A DNA stretch of 64,000 nucleotides from Cyclobacteriaceae bacterium (GCA_019638355.1 JAHBTY010000001.1:806001-870000), one strand, 5' to 3'. Shown: positions 33,403-44,381, counted from the first letter of the stretch. Notes: a model not told the origin generated them from the letters alone. A program made the numbers and translations.

Positions 33403-33648
33403 CTAATCATGCAGGCCATCGGCCAAAAGAATTACTTTATTCTTCAATACTTCCACCACACCGCCTGTAATATGAATTTGTTCGGCCAACTCTTTCGATT
33501 TGTATTCTACCACACCATCTTTTAATAAACTAACCAATGGGGCGTGGTCATTCAAAACCTGAAACGAACCATCGGCCCCCGGAAAGGTGGCTGCAGAAAC
33601 CTCGCCTTCAAATATTTTCTTCTCCGGTGTAATTATTTCTAAATGCAT
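33403..33648 (-). CDS. atpC: ATP synthase F1 epsilon subunit, beta-sandwich only
   Basis: 81 residues, just the N-terminal beta-sandwich of AtpC (MHLEIITPEKKIFEGEVSAATFPGADGSFQVLNDHAPLVS and so on). The C-terminal regulatory helical hairpin found in E. coli epsilon is absent, as in many Bacteroidota. It sits in the central stalk on gamma and the c-ring. It follows atpD by 160 bp, an unusually wide gap holding an AT-rich repeat cluster. Bidirectional termination follows at 33344-33384. Confidence 0.92.
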   Translation of the reverse strand: MHLEIITPEKKIFEGEVSAATFPGADGSFQVLNDHAPLVSLLKDGVVEYKSKELAEQIHITGGVVEVLKNKVILLADGLHD

Positions 33649-33652
33649 ACTA

Positions 33653-33808
33653 TCAATTTGAAAATTTGAAAATTAGTCAATTTGAAAATTGGAGTAACCT
33701 CTATTCAGTTTCTGCATTTCAAATTGACATACTATTCGTTTTGAAACTTGAGTTTATCAAAAATTCGAACTATAATTTTCAAATTTTCAAATCAACTCAT
33801 TTTTCAAA

Positions 33809-33810
<2 letters not shown>
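33653..33810. repeat. AT-rich inverted/direct repeat cluster in the atpD-atpC gap
   Basis: The left block has two direct copies of TCAATTTGAAAATT (from 33653 and 33677). The right block at 33771-33795 is their approximate inverse (TAATTTTCAAATTTTCAAAT), about 100 bp away, so the 160-bp gap could fold into a long hairpin. Further TTTCAAATT words occur at 33716 and 33802. No coding frame or promoter is seen. Confidence 0.65.
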
Positions 33811-35317
<1,507 letters not shown>

Positions 35318-35387
35318 TTATCAGAATTTTAAGATTATTACTTGAGTTGTGGATTCGTTGAGCGCTGCAGGCCTAAAAATCCGGACG

Positions 35388-35418
35388 CAAAAGTAGTTTT
35401 TTACAGGGTTAATGCAAA
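35388..35418 (-). promoter_or_regulatory. Consensus Bacteroidota promoter of atpD-atpC
   Basis: Minus strand: -33 TTTG (complement of 35415-35418), 19-nt spacer, -7 TACTTTTG (complement of 35388-35395). Exact fit to the phylum consensus. The leader would be about 65 nt. Confidence 0.82.
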
Positions 35419-35508
35419 CAGCCGCTGTATGTTTTATTCAGTAATAGAAGAGGCTGAAAATTGAATTCATTTATTTGAATATCAGATAGTTATTGATATC
35501 GAAGCTGC

Positions 35509-36729
35509 TCAGGCGCTCATCAACTCAATCCGGAAAGTGGTACCCATGTTTTCTTCCGATGATTTTACAAAAATTCGGCCCTCGTGGTACATTTCAATAA
35601 TGCGTTTGGCCAAGGCCAATCCCAGGCCCCAGCCGCGCTTTTTAGTTGTAAAACCCGGCTTGAATACATTGGGTACCATAGTTTTGGGAATACCCTTGCC
35701 AGTATCGGAAATGTCGATATAAACTTTAAAATCGCTGCCGCGCAAAATCTTGATAGCGATGGTACCCGAACTGCCCATGGCATCCACGGCATTCTTGCAC
35801 AGGTTCTCTACCACCCATTCAAATAATGGGGCATGTACCCGGGCTTCAATGGTTTCCGAAAGTGTGTAAACTTCAAAATTTATTTTAGATGATACACGCG
35901 GTTGCAGGTAACCCACCACGTTGTTTACCAATTGATAAACATTTTCATCTTTTAAGATGGGCGTAGAACCAATACTGGAGAAGCGTTCCGTAACTACGCG
36001 CAACTTGCGCACATCTTTATCGAGTTCATCTACAATGCCTTTGTTTTTGATATCCGGATCTTCGCGCAACACTTCTACCCATGCCATAAGCGATGATAGG
36101 GGAGTACCCAATTGATGCGCAGTTTCTTTTGCCAACCCCACCCATACCTGGTTTTGTTCGGCTGTGCGCGAATAGTTAAAGGCCAGGTAGGAGATAAATC
36201 CGAATATGGCGAGTACAGAAAGCTGGATGTAAGGAAAGGCGATGAGTTGCGAGAGAAGCGCTGAGTTTTTATAGTACAATCTTTGCGTACCGAACACTTC
36301 GTTGTTAACGGTAGGGTCGCGTAGTTCAATTATAATTGGCTCGTAGGTTTCGTTCATTGAAATAATTTCACGGTCAAGCTGATCTTTTATTTTTTTGGTC
36401 GTTGATGAATCAATGTTAACGTTTCGGGTGTAAACAATTTCACCTGTATCGTCAACCAGAATAATAGGAATGGAGTGATTTTTATTGATGATCTCTTCGG
36501 TAACAAAAAGTACGTTGGTGCTAAAATCTTCATTAATGGCATACTCCATAGCCCGGGCAAACAACTCTACTTGTTGTTTCTCTCTTTCTTTCAGTTGATT
36601 TACCAACCGGTTGGTATAATAAATTGACCCGACACTAATTAGCACCGATACTACCAGAATAACCCACTTTAGTTTGGTGTTATCCTGGTAAAAATCCATC
36701 GATGCCGGTAGTGGGGTTTTCTTAGCCAT
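35509..36729 (-). CDS. Membrane sensor histidine kinase
   Basis: 406 residues. Two helices (about 22-42 and 165-185) flank a periplasmic sensing domain. The dimerisation H-box is AKETAHQLGTPLSSLMAW (about 203-220, phospho-His in ETAHQ), the N-box is NLCKNAVDAMG (about 305), and the G boxes are ISDTGKGIPK and GWGLGLALAKRI (about 370). HAMP is not evident. No response regulator gene is adjacent; the nearest are the orphan LuxR-type regulator near 44.5 kb and the LytTR near 48.5 kb, and neither link is supported by the sequence. A terminator 45 bp upstream separates it from the ABC permease gene. Confidence 0.88.
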   Translation of the reverse strand: MAKKTPLPASMDFYQDNTKLKWVILVVSVLISVGSIYYTNRLVNQLKEREKQQVELFARAMEYAINEDFSTNVLFVTEEIINKNHSIPIILVDDTGEIVYTRNVNIDSSTTKKIKDQLDREIISMNETYEPIIIELRDPTVNNEVFGTQRLYYKNSALLSQLIAFPYIQLSVLAIFGFISYLAFNYSRTAEQNQVWVGLAKETAHQLGTPLSSLMAWVEVLREDPDIKNKGIVDELDKDVRKLRVVTERFSSIGSTPILKDENVYQLVNNVVGYLQPRVSSKINFEVYTLSETIEARVHAPLFEWVVENLCKNAVDAMGSSGTIAIKILRGSDFKVYIDISDTGKGIPKTMVPNVFKPGFTTKKRGWGLGLALAKRIIEMYHEGRIFVKSSEENMGTTFRIELMSA

Positions 36730-36763
36730 CAGGCTTGGAAATTAGTTAAAAAAAGTGGACGAC

Positions 36764-36800
36764 CTAAAAAGCAACATGCCCCAACAATGTTGAGGCATGT
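36764..36800 (-). terminator. Rho-independent terminator of the Nat-type ABC operon
   Basis: Minus-strand stem ACATGCCTCAACA / TGTTGGGGCATGT (13 bp, one T-G) followed by TGCTTTTT. It lies 24 nt past the ABC permease stop. Confidence 0.85.
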
Positions 36801-36823
36801 GCGTGCTGTATTTAAAAGCGCGT

Positions 36824-38155
36824 TTATCCTTTTTGCATAAACCATTTGGCCAATACCTTGTAGCTTACTTTGGTACCTGTCATTAAAATTCCAACTCGGT
36901 AAATTCTTCCGGCAATCCAGGTAGTTAATAAAAAGCCACCAATCAGCAGTACCATGGAGAGAGCCAACTGCCAATCGGGTACACCAAACGCAATGCGACC
37001 CACCATCGCAACTGGCGAGGTAAATGGTATAACAGAAAGCCAGAAACTGATAGGGCCGTGTGGATCGCGTAGAATAAACATAAACAAACCAAGGTAGCCG
37101 ATAAGCAAAGGTATCGTTACCGGAAACTGAAATTGTTGTGCTTCCTGTTGCGAATCAACAGCTGAACCAACGGCTGCAAACAAAGCTCCGTACAATAAAT
37201 AGCCACCTAGGAAGTAGAACACAAAAACGAAAGCAATTTTTGCAAATGGAATTTCACTGGCATTAGCCAAAAACTCACCTACTTTTCCATTTTGTTGGTT
37301 CATTGCTTCTTTTACTTCGGGGTCGCTGGAAAATGATTTGTTCATTTGTTCCATAGCTTGTTGCTGCGGCATTTTGGCTCCAAAGTAGCCCATCGTTACA
37401 GATGAGAGCACGGTTATTAACACAATCCAAATAATGAATTGTAATAACCCAACCGATGCAATGCCCAGAATTTTTCCAAGCATTAGTTGAAATGGCTTTA
37501 CAGATGAAACAATAACCTCTACAATTTTGGAAGTTTTTTCATCGATAACGCCTTGCATAATCTGGATGCCATAAATCAAAACGAACATATAAATTAAAAT
37601 GCCCAATGCAAAGCCTAATCCATATAATAGACCAGAGCTGCTGGATTTTTCCTCACCCTTATCGGTAAGGTTAAATTGTTTCAGATTTACTTTTGGTCGA
37701 AGTGTTTTCAGAATGGCTTCATCAATGTTATATTCTTTCAGTTTGAAATCATGTATCTGCCCGGCCAGAATAGATTCCAATTCTCCAACTTTTTCAATGC
37801 TTGGATTTTCTTTTGTATAGATGGCAATCCCATCGGGCTTATTAATATCAATAGCCGGTACATACAGCAGTGCTAAATCTTTTGTTTCGTTGTAAGCTTT
37901 CTTGGCTTGCTCCAGGGGCATGTCAACTGCTACAAAATTAAATTTTTTGTTGTTCTCGAATTTAAACAGTTTGCTCTCGTCCAACACGTGAACTGTTTCG
38001 GCTTTGGCTGATTCTGATTCTTTGATGGCCACATAAACCAATCCACCAATGATGGCAGGTATAATCAATGGCACCAATATGGTAGCAATCAAAAACGATT
38101 TCTTCTGTACGCGGTTTAAAAATTCACGTTGTATAATTAACCAGACTTTGTTCAT
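36824..38155 (-). CDS. ABC-2 type transporter permease (NatB-like)
   Basis: 443 residues. It starts with a cytoplasmic basic stretch (QREFLNRVQKKSFLIATIL), then helix one (about 20-42), a large extracytoplasmic domain (about 43-180), and five or six helices (about 180-425). The motif MQGVIDEKTSKIVEVIVSSVKPFQLMLGKILG is the ABC-2 cytoplasmic signature of the NatB / YhaP group. The ATPase partner is the next gene upstream, 12 nt away. The NatAB family exports Na+ or other small toxic substrates, and the fold is shared with lipid exporters, so the substrate is unassigned. Confidence 0.9.
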   Translation of the reverse strand: MNKVWLIIQREFLNRVQKKSFLIATILVPLIIPAIIGGLVYVAIKESESAKAETVHVLDESKLFKFENNKKFNFVAVDMPLEQAKKAYNETKDLALLYVPAIDINKPDGIAIYTKENPSIEKVGELESILAGQIHDFKLKEYNIDEAILKTLRPKVNLKQFNLTDKGEEKSSSSGLLYGLGFALGILIYMFVLIYGIQIMQGVIDEKTSKIVEVIVSSVKPFQLMLGKILGIASVGLLQFIIWIVLITVLSSVTMGYFGAKMPQQQAMEQMNKSFSSDPEVKEAMNQQNGKVGEFLANASEIPFAKIAFVFVFYFLGGYLLYGALFAAVGSAVDSQQEAQQFQFPVTIPLLIGYLGLFMFILRDPHGPISFWLSVIPFTSPVAMVGRIAFGVPDWQLALSMVLLIGGFLLTTWIAGRIYRVGILMTGTKVSYKVLAKWFMQKG

Positions 38156-38167
38156 ATCAATGTTTGC

Positions 38168-39106
38168 TTAAACTTCTAACAAATGTTTTTTAAGAGCTTC
38201 ATCGCCTTCGCCTTTTACCAGGCTTATAAAAATATCGGCCATGGTGGGTAACTTTTCCTGAAAGGTGTGTACTTCAGTCAGATCAATCAGATCGCGGATA
38301 ACTTCATTTCCTTTAATGCCATCTTGTGCCTTAATCGTTGTTGAAATAAGTTCATCCTCTATCACGTTTTGTCCAACCAATTCGTATCGGTTAGGTAAAG
38401 TAAAGGGGCCTTTGTGTTCTACAATAAACGTATTGGATTTATACTGAGCCTTTACTTGCTTCTTAGGGCCTTCCAGAATTTTTTTCGATTTGTTGATCAA
38501 GGCAATATGATCGCACAACGACTCCACGGTTTCCATACGATGTGTAGAGAAAATAATCGTGCTGCCATTTTCTTTTAACTCAAGAATTTTTTCAGTTATC
38601 AATTGTGCATTTACGGGATCGAATCCTGAAAAGGGTTCATCCAGAATGATCAGACGTGGTTCGTGCATAACCGTGCTAATGAACTGCACTTTTTGCGCCA
38701 TCCCTTTCGAAAGGTCTTCTACTTTCTTGTTCCACCAATCTTTGATTTCAAATTTTTCGAGCCACACTTTAATGCGGGCAAGTGCTTCTTTACGACTAAG
38801 GCCTTTGAGTTGGGCCAGGTACATTAACTGATCGCCCACCTTCATCTTTTTGTAAAGACCACGTTCTTCAGGCAAGTAGCCAATAATACCAACATGTTTT
38901 TCCTGCAATGGTTCACCAAAAATTTCGATGGTGCCTTCTTCAGAACTGATGATCTGGTTAATGATACGAATCAGGGTGGTTTTACCGGCTCCGTTGGGGC
39001 CTAATAAACCATAAATAGTTTTTTCAGGAATGGTTATACTTACCGAGTCGAGTGCCTTGTGTGTGGCATATTGCTTGGTAACATTCCGGGCTTCGAGTGC
39101 ATTCAC
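38168..39106 (-). CDS. ABC transporter ATP-binding protein (NatA-like)
   Basis: 312 residues. Walker A LLGPNGAGKTTLI (about 34-46), Q-loop IGYLPEERGLYKKMKV, signature DLSKGMAQKVQF (about 131-142; LSKGM instead of LSGGQ, as in the NatA/YhaQ group), Walker B LIILDEPFSGFDPV (about 150-163) and H-loop STHRMETVE. The C-terminal DUF4162-type extension (about 225-310) belongs to the ABC-2 exporter group. The start codon is GTG. It is coupled to the permease downstream, forming a two-component exporter. A partial -7 element TATTTTTG (complement of 39141-39148) lies upstream, without a matching -33. Confidence 0.92.
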   Translation of the reverse strand: MNALEARNVTKQYATHKALDSVSITIPEKTIYGLLGPNGAGKTTLIRIINQIISSEEGTIEIFGEPLQEKHVGIIGYLPEERGLYKKMKVGDQLMYLAQLKGLSRKEALARIKVWLEKFEIKDWWNKKVEDLSKGMAQKVQFISTVMHEPRLIILDEPFSGFDPVNAQLITEKILELKENGSTIIFSTHRMETVESLCDHIALINKSKKILEGPKKQVKAQYKSNTFIVEHKGPFTLPNRYELVGQNVIEDELISTTIKAQDGIKGNEVIRDLIDLTEVHTFQEKLPTMADIFISLVKGEGDEALKKHLLEV

Positions 39107-39153
39107 GTAAGTAGGATTTTTATTAGTAGTGAGTTAGTAACAAAAATAGAAAT

Positions 39154-39193
39154 AGAATTACACCGAACCAGTAAAAACCGGATTGGTAATTCT
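39154..39193 (-). terminator. Possible terminator of the adhesin-like gene at 39215
   Basis: Minus-strand stem AGAATTAC / GTAATTCT around a 24-nt loop, then ATTTCTATTTTT. The loop is long, so this is moderate evidence. Confidence 0.5.
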
Positions 39194-39214
39194 GTTTGTT
39201 GAAAATAAATCGGA

Positions 39215-40105
39215 TTAATTAACCTTTTCGCGGAACACGATTTTACCCATGCTTACGTCCAGATCGAACACAAGGGCATCTTTGCTGTCTTTGGTGTAAG
39301 CAGCATTGGCATATTTATTAGGTGCAATTTTTTTAAGGCTGTTTGAAAGATTAATGCTGCACAACCATGATTCGTTAATGGTTACAACTACGGGCACTTC
39401 GGCATCGGGTAATTGAATAACAAGGTTACCAGCACCCACACTTCCAATTACACGATTATTAAGTGCAGGTCGGGCACTAAAATCTAAAAACATATTTCCA
39501 AAGCCCACTTCGGCCATTACAATTTTAGAACGGGTAAGATTAAGCTGGCGTGCATTTAACGAACCCATATCTACCTTTACAAAAAAGGTATCCATATCGA
39601 TTTTATTTTCTATACCTGTGCTGTAGTTAATGCTAACATCGGCACTGGCGGTGTTAATGCGCAGTTTTTTTACAGAAAGTCCGGCCAGGTCGATGTTTGC
39701 ATTGCCCAGGCCGTAATCCAGATCGAGTATATAAGGTGTGGTTTCGGTAAGGTAAACTTTCCAGAATTTGTCGGATGGGGCGGCCTCGGTTCCGAACATT
39801 TTGTATGAAATTTTTTGCCCTACACCCCGCTCGTTGTCTTGCTGTAAGGAGAGGTTTACCGAACAGGTTGCGCCTTGTATTTCGTTACTGAAGGAATGTG
39901 TGTATTCTTCCAGATTTTGATTGCTATAAATGTTGAGTATGTCTTGATTTTGGCTTGGCCGAATAAAACAATTGCCGGTTTTAGCACGCAACTTCAGGTA
40001 CACCTGGCCGCACTGGCTCGAGTTTTCTACCGAAAACTGTTTCTTAATCTGAGCGCTAACAGCCACACTGCTACCCACCAATACGAATGCAATCAAACGC
40101 CACAT
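39215..40105 (-). CDS. Exported protein with a beta-helix domain resembling DUF4097/LiaF C-terminal
   Basis: 296 residues with a signal peptide (MWRLIAFVLVGSSVAVSAQ). The second half shows regular short repeats of beta strands (ANIDLAGLSVKKLRINTASADVSINYSTG, KVDMGSLNARQLNLTRSKIVMAEVGFGNMFLDF), the pattern of right-handed beta-helix toastrack domains of the DUF4097/LiaF type. Two Cys in the N-terminal part (QCGQ, GNCF) and ATCSV could form disulfides. Probably periplasmic or surface-located. The family is often connected with envelope stress sensing, but nothing here shows a partner. It stands alone between two terminators. Confidence 0.65.
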   Translation of the reverse strand: MWRLIAFVLVGSSVAVSAQIKKQFSVENSSQCGQVYLKLRAKTGNCFIRPSQNQDILNIYSNQNLEEYTHSFSNEIQGATCSVNLSLQQDNERGVGQKISYKMFGTEAAPSDKFWKVYLTETTPYILDLDYGLGNANIDLAGLSVKKLRINTASADVSINYSTGIENKIDMDTFFVKVDMGSLNARQLNLTRSKIVMAEVGFGNMFLDFSARPALNNRVIGSVGAGNLVIQLPDAEVPVVVTINESWLCSINLSNSLKKIAPNKYANAAYTKDSKDALVFDLDVSMGKIVFREKVN

Positions 40106-40184
40106 GTATGTAAATACGTGTTAGTCCAGGTTAATGTTTATTTCCGGATTAGGGGTAAGATGTTGGTTTTTCTTGCCGAAACAC

Positions 40185-40219
40185 CAAAAAAATAACCCGT
40201 AATGGTTCTTATACGGGTT
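40185..40219 (-). terminator. Rho-independent terminator of dnaJ
   Basis: Minus-strand stem AACCCGTA / TACGGGTT with a 10-nt loop, then ATTTTTTT. About 42 nt past the dnaJ stop. Confidence 0.82.
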
Positions 40220-40260
40220 ACTCCCTAAAGGGTTATAAAATCAGGAAAAATATTTCAGGT

Positions 40261-41376
40261 TTACCCGAAATATTCCTTCATGCGGTCAAAAAAGCCTTTG
40301 TCTGAGCTATCGGGGTGGGGCTGAAAATTGGGCGAACTGCGCAGTGCTTCCAGTTTGGCTTTCTCTTCGGATGTAAGTTTTTTGGGTGTCCACACATTAA
40401 TATAAATGAGTTGATCGCCACTGCTATAACCGTTTATGTCTTTCAACCCCTTTCCGCGCAAGCGTAAAATTTTGCCGCTTTGTGTGCCGGGTTCAATTTT
40501 TATTCGTGCTTTTCCACCGATGGAAGGAACATCTACCGAGGTGCCAAGGGCGGCATCAATAAAGCTTATATGCAAATCATAAATCAGATCGTTGCCATTG
40601 CGCTTCAATTCTTTGTCTTCCGTTTCTTCAATCAGAATTAATAAATCGCCCGGTACGCCACCGCCTGGCGCTTCGTTTCCTTTGCCCGACATGGATAGCT
40701 GCATGCCATCGCTAACACCAGCTGGGATTTTTACACTGATTACATCTTCTTTTGAAACAAGTCCGGAGCTATCAACTCCAGGTGGGCGTTTGTCAATCAA
40801 TTGCCCCGCTCCATTACAGGCCGGGCAAGTTGAAGTTGATACCATTTGACCCAACATGGTGTTTACCACTTTGCGTACCTGGCCGGTGCCGCCACAGGTA
40901 GTACAATTTTTAAAGGTTACACCTTCGGCCCGTATAAGCCGGTTTACTTTTATCTTCTTCTCAACGCCATTGGCAATTTCCTCTAATGAAAGTTTGAGTT
41001 TGATACGCAGGTTAGAGCCTTTGCGTTGGCGGGTTCTGCCACCACCGCCTCCAAAGAAGCTATCGAACGGACTGCCGCCACCAAAAATATCTCCAAACTG
41101 GCTGAAGATATCTTCCATGTTCATATCCTGACCACGGAAGCCACCGGCTCCGGGGCGCTGGTGCCCGAAACGATCGTATTGTGCACGTTTTTCGTTATCA
41201 CTCAATACTTCATAGGCTTCGGCAGCTTCTTTAAATTTTTCTTCTGCTTCTTTGTTGCCCGGGTTTTTATCGGGATGAAACTGAATGGCTACTTTGCGGT
41301 AAGCTTTTTTTATTTCTTCCGGAGTGGCGTTTTTACTTACACCCAGTATTTCGTAATAATCGCGTTTGGTTGACAT
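40261..41376 (-). CDS. dnaJ: Chaperone DnaJ with only one zinc centre
   Basis: 371 residues. The J domain (about 4-70) is complete with HPD (FHPDKNPG). A Gly/Phe-rich linker (about 75-118) follows. The zinc region, normally four CxxCxGxG motifs, has only two: CTTCGGTGQ and CPACNGAGQ. Positions before ([21 protein letters not shown]) and after ([17 protein letters not shown]) are where motifs I and IV normally lie and hold no Cys pair. Motifs II and III form zinc centre II, needed for DnaK cooperation; I and IV form centre I. The C-terminal client-binding domains are intact. It is the co-chaperone of DnaK. grpE lies 38 nt upstream, same strand. Confidence 0.93.
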   Translation of the reverse strand: MSTKRDYYEILGVSKNATPEEIKKAYRKVAIQFHPDKNPGNKEAEEKFKEAAEAYEVLSDNEKRAQYDRFGHQRPGAGGFRGQDMNMEDIFSQFGDIFGGGSPFDSFFGGGGGRTRQRKGSNLRIKLKLSLEEIANGVEKKIKVNRLIRAEGVTFKNCTTCGGTGQVRKVVNTMLGQMVSTSTCPACNGAGQLIDKRPPGVDSSGLVSKEDVISVKIPAGVSDGMQLSMSGKGNEAPGGGVPGDLLILIEETEDKELKRNGNDLIYDLHISFIDAALGTSVDVPSIGGKARIKIEPGTQSGKILRLRGKGLKDINGYSSGDQLIYINVWTPKKLTSEEKAKLEALRSSPNFQPHPDSSDKGFFDRMKEYFG

Positions 41377-41414
41377 CTTTCTTGAGTTAGGATACAGTAG
41401 TAAAGAGTTATGGA

Positions 41415-41975
41415 TTAACTTCCCACCACTACTTTGGCAAAACGAATTACTTTATCATTCAGTAAGTAACCCTTTTCAACCGTATCGATAATTTTTCCTT
41501 TCAGGGTTTCATCGGGTGCAGGTACTTGTGTAATCGCTTCATGCAAGTCGGCATTAAAGACTGTACCAACACTTGTTTCCATTGCTTTTACATTGTATTG
41601 ATCCAATGTTTTTTTAAACTTATTATGGATGAGTGCAAAGCCTTCAGCTTCTTTGTCGCTACGGTCTTTATAGGATTTCTCTGCTCGCTCAAAATCATCT
41701 ACCACGGGTAATAGTGCTTTCAGGAGTTGTTCATTGGCCGATTGAATCATTTCTAACTTTTCTTTGGCCGACCTGCGTCTGAAGTTGTCGAACTCGGCAT
41801 AAAGGCGCACATATTTGTCCTTAGCTTCTGCCAATTCGTCCTGCAATTTTTTTAGTGAATCAATTTCTTCTTTGGTTGCGACTTCTGCAGTTTCCTCGGC
41901 CTGTCCTTTTGGGACTTCGGTGTTCATTTCATCCGGTTTTTCGAGTTCCTGTTCGTGTTGAGTATGATTTTCCAT
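41415..41975 (-). CDS. grpE: Nucleotide exchange factor GrpE
   Basis: 186 residues. An acidic N-terminal region (about 1-40) is followed by the long coiled coil ([34 protein letters not shown]) with the GrpE core and the C-terminal beta domain with [18 protein letters not shown] and [18 protein letters not shown]. It releases ADP from DnaK. It forms a bicistronic unit with dnaJ, separate from dnaK. The region upstream (41976-42128) holds a minor inverted repeat GTTTAC-AAAAA-GTAAAC at 42051-42067 and no promoter that fits well. Confidence 0.95.
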   Translation of the reverse strand: MENHTQHEQELEKPDEMNTEVPKGQAEETAEVATKEEIDSLKKLQDELAEAKDKYVRLYAEFDNFRRRSAKEKLEMIQSANEQLLKALLPVVDDFERAEKSYKDRSDKEAEGFALIHNKFKKTLDQYNVKAMETSVGTVFNADLHEAITQVPAPDETLKGKIIDTVEKGYLLNDKVIRFAKVVVGS

Positions 41976-42128
41976 AGGTTCGCTTTAATGCGGTGCAAAA
42001 ATGACAAGAATTTTGCCAATAGCGGAATATTGACAAGATGACGGTATCGGGTTTACAAAAAGTAAACTTCTAACATGTTTACTCGCTCATCCTAATGATA
42101 AATTTTAAGGATACAATTTATAGATAAC

Positions 42129-43118
42129 CTAATGTAACGTTCGCCAGATCAGATCCTTTAATTCGGTAATACCCTGGTTGGTTACGGCTGAAACAAAAAT
42201 GGAGGGCAACTCGGTTGGTACTTCTTTTTTGAGTTCGGTTTTCAGTTCTTCATCCAGCATATCGCTTTTAGATATGGCGAGTATTCTTTTCTTATCAAGT
42301 AATTCAGGATTGTACTTCCGAAGTTCATTCAACAAAATTTCATATTCATCGGAAATATTTTTGGCATCGGCCGGAATAAGAAAAAGCAGCAACGAGTTGC
42401 GTTCAATATGTTTGAGAAACCGGATGCCCAAACCTTTACCTTCGGCTGCACCTTCTATAATACCGGGTATATCGGCCATTACAAAAGAACGCTCATCGCG
42501 ATATTTAACCACACCTAAGTTGGGAGTAAGTGTCGTAAATGCGTAATCGGCAATTTTTGGTTTGGCAGCTGAAACAACCGAAAGCAAGGTGGACTTACCG
42601 GCATTGGGAAATCCTACTAAACCCACATCGGCCAGTAGTTTTAATTCCAATATAATCCATTCTTCTTTACCTGCTTCGCCTGGTTGCGCGTGTTGTGGTG
42701 CCTGGTTGGTAGAGGTTGCAAAAAATGCGTTTCCTTTTCCGCCCCGACCGCCCGGCAGCAGAATAATTTCCTGGCCATCGTCATTCACTTCGCATATAAT
42801 TTCTTGGCTATGGGCACTGCGGGCCACAGTGCCCAGTGGTACATCTATGATTTCATCTTTACCAAAAGAGCCGGTACAGTTTTGACCTTCGCCTGGTTTA
42901 CCATTTTCGGCATGTATATGCTTGCGGTATTTCAGGTGCAGCAACGTCCACAGTTGTGCATTTCCACGTAAAATGATATGGCCTCCGCGACCGCCATCGC
43001 CACCATCAGGGCCACCTTTTTCTATAAATTTTTCTCTGTGAAAATGTAAACAACCGGCACCGCCATTGCCAGAGCGGGCATTGAACTTTACATAATCGAT
43101 GAAGTTGGGAGATGACAT
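42129..43118 (-). CDS. obgE: GTPase ObgE/CgtA
   Basis: 329 residues from the ATG at 43118; the frame continues 12 codons upstream with no homology and through a palindromic cluster. The N-terminal Obg fold is Gly-rich ([32 protein letters not shown]). The G domain has GFPNAGKST (G1), DIPGIIEGA (G3) and ISKSD (G4, a known variant of NKxD in this family). A C-terminal OCT domain seems absent. Obg binds the 50S subunit and couples ribosome assembly to growth. Downstream of adk, 50 nt away. Confidence 0.95.
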   Translation of the reverse strand: MSSPNFIDYVKFNARSGNGGAGCLHFHREKFIEKGGPDGGDGGRGGHIILRGNAQLWTLLHLKYRKHIHAENGKPGEGQNCTGSFGKDEIIDVPLGTVARSAHSQEIICEVNDDGQEIILLPGGRGGKGNAFFATSTNQAPQHAQPGEAGKEEWIILELKLLADVGLVGFPNAGKSTLLSVVSAAKPKIADYAFTTLTPNLGVVKYRDERSFVMADIPGIIEGAAEGKGLGIRFLKHIERNSLLLFLIPADAKNISDEYEILLNELRKYNPELLDKKRILAISKSDMLDEELKTELKKEVPTELPSIFVSAVTNQGITELKDLIWRTLH

Positions 43119-43122
43119 AACC

Positions 43123-43162
43123 GTTGCCGGTTTCCAGTTACCGGTAACAGGCAACTGGAAAC
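43123..43162. repeat. Nested palindrome cluster between obgE and adk
   Basis: GTTTCCAGTT (43130-43139) and AACTGGAAAC (43153-43162) are a perfect 10-bp inverted pair, enclosing the 12-bp palindrome GTTACCGGTAAC (43137-43148). GTTGCC and GGCAAC (43123-43128, 43150-43155) form an overlapping inverted pair. It sits between two genes of the same strand, so it may be an operator, a processing site or a member of a dispersed repeat family. Confidence 0.65.
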
Positions 43163-43168
43163 AGCTAA

Positions 43169-43738
43169 TTACTTTTTATCGATAATAGCACAAATATTTT
43201 TGAAGATAGTATCTATTTCACCAATACCGTGTACCGTTTTCAGGCGGCCTTGTTTTTCGTAATGGGGTAATACATGAATGGTTTTGGTAAAGTATTCTGT
43301 AATACGTTTATTCAGTTTTTCTTCTTCATCGTCCACCCGGTTTTCAATGCTTCTGCGTTTGGCAATGCGGCTGCGCACTTCGGCCTCGTTTACATCCAAT
43401 GCAATGATATGATGAATAGCCGAACGATTCGACTTCATGAAAGCATCTAATGCTTCTGCCTGCGGTACAGTGCGTGGAAAGCCATCAAACAAAAAACCGT
43501 TTGCCTGTGGATTTTTATCCAGTTCCTCTTTCAACATAGCAATGGTAATTTCATCGGGTACCAATGCACCACTATTCATAATTTCTTTTACACGTTTGCC
43601 AAGCGGAGTATCATTTTTAGTATGCCAGCGAAATAAATCGCCCGTGCTGATGTGCACAAAACCATACTTCTGAATCAATTTTTCACTTTGCGTGCCTTTG
43701 CCTGCCCCGGGTGGGCCAAAGAGAATAACATTAATCAT
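43169..43738 (-). CDS. adk: Adenylate kinase
   Basis: 189 residues. P-loop [13 protein letters not shown] (about 6-18), NMP-binding stretch, [13 protein letters not shown] (about 84-96) and a short LID with [17 protein letters not shown]. This short-LID type lacks zinc-binding Cys. It interconverts AMP, ADP and ATP in the cytoplasm. Together with hpt (62 nt upstream) and obgE it forms a leftward nucleotide and ribosome set. Confidence 0.95.
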   Translation of the reverse strand: MINVILFGPPGAGKGTQSEKLIQKYGFVHISTGDLFRWHTKNDTPLGKRVKEIMNSGALVPDEITIAMLKEELDKNPQANGFLFDGFPRTVPQAEALDAFMKSNRSAIHHIIALDVNEAEVRSRIAKRRSIENRVDDEEEKLNKRITEYFTKTIHVLPHYEKQGRLKTVHGIGEIDTIFKNICAIIDKK

Positions 43739-43800
43739 GCAGGTATATGTTTATGATGTTGGGGATGGCAAGATAAGTACCCTTGCTTCAATTCGCTAAC

Positions 43801-44355
43801 CTAATTTTTGGATGGTAGATCTGTGGATTTTTGAGCCTGTTTATACAAATCTTTAATATTGCGACCCAGGCCATCATAATCCATACCATAACCCAATACA
43901 AACTCATTATCCAACTCAAACCCAACATACTTTACGTCCACTTTTTTTTCGCGGGCGGTCTTTTTGCGGAGTAAGGTTACAGCTTCCACCGATTTGGCAC
44001 CGAGGCCACGCAACTCTTCAATAATTTTTTCAAGAGTAAGGCCCGTATCCACAATATCTTCTATGATAATAATATGCTGGTTAAATAAACTCTCATCGTG
44101 CCCGATAAGTGTTTTAAGCTGACCGGTACTGGAAGTGCCTGTATAAGATGATGTTTTAACAAACGAAACGCGACAGGGTACTTTCACTTCCTTCAATAGA
44201 TCGGATGCGAACATGAACGATCCATTCAGGATGGGTAAAAATATGGGGGTCTTATCTTTATAATCGTGGTTAAGTTGGTTAGCCAGTGTTTTAACCTTTT
44301 CGGAAATGGCCGGAGCCGTGATAAACTTTTTAAACTCAAGGTCTTGTACCTTCAT
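43801..44355 (-). CDS. hpt: Hypoxanthine phosphoribosyltransferase
   Basis: 184 residues from the ATG at 44355. The frame opens 14 codons earlier but that lies upstream of the promoter. PRPP-binding motif IIIIEDIVDTGLTLEKI (about 98-114) is clear, LNGSFMFASDLLKEV precedes it, and FVLGYGMDYDGLGRNIKDLY follows at the C terminus. It salvages hypoxanthine (and guanine in many members) to nucleotides. A -7 element 19 nt upstream supports the start. Confidence 0.93.
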   Translation of the reverse strand: MKVQDLEFKKFITAPAISEKVKTLANQLNHDYKDKTPIFLPILNGSFMFASDLLKEVKVPCRVSFVKTSSYTGTSSTGQLKTLIGHDESLFNQHIIIIEDIVDTGLTLEKIIEELRGLGAKSVEAVTLLRKKTAREKKVDVKYVGFELDNEFVLGYGMDYDGLGRNIKDLYKQAQKSTDLPSKN

Positions 44356-44373
44356 AAAACTAAATAAGGGCTG

Positions 44374-44381
44374 CAAAGATA
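44374..44381 (-). promoter_or_regulatory. -7 element (TATCTTTG) of hpt
   Basis: Complement of CAAAGATA; fits TAnnTTTG; predicted leader about 12 nt. The -33 element is not clear. Confidence 0.55.
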
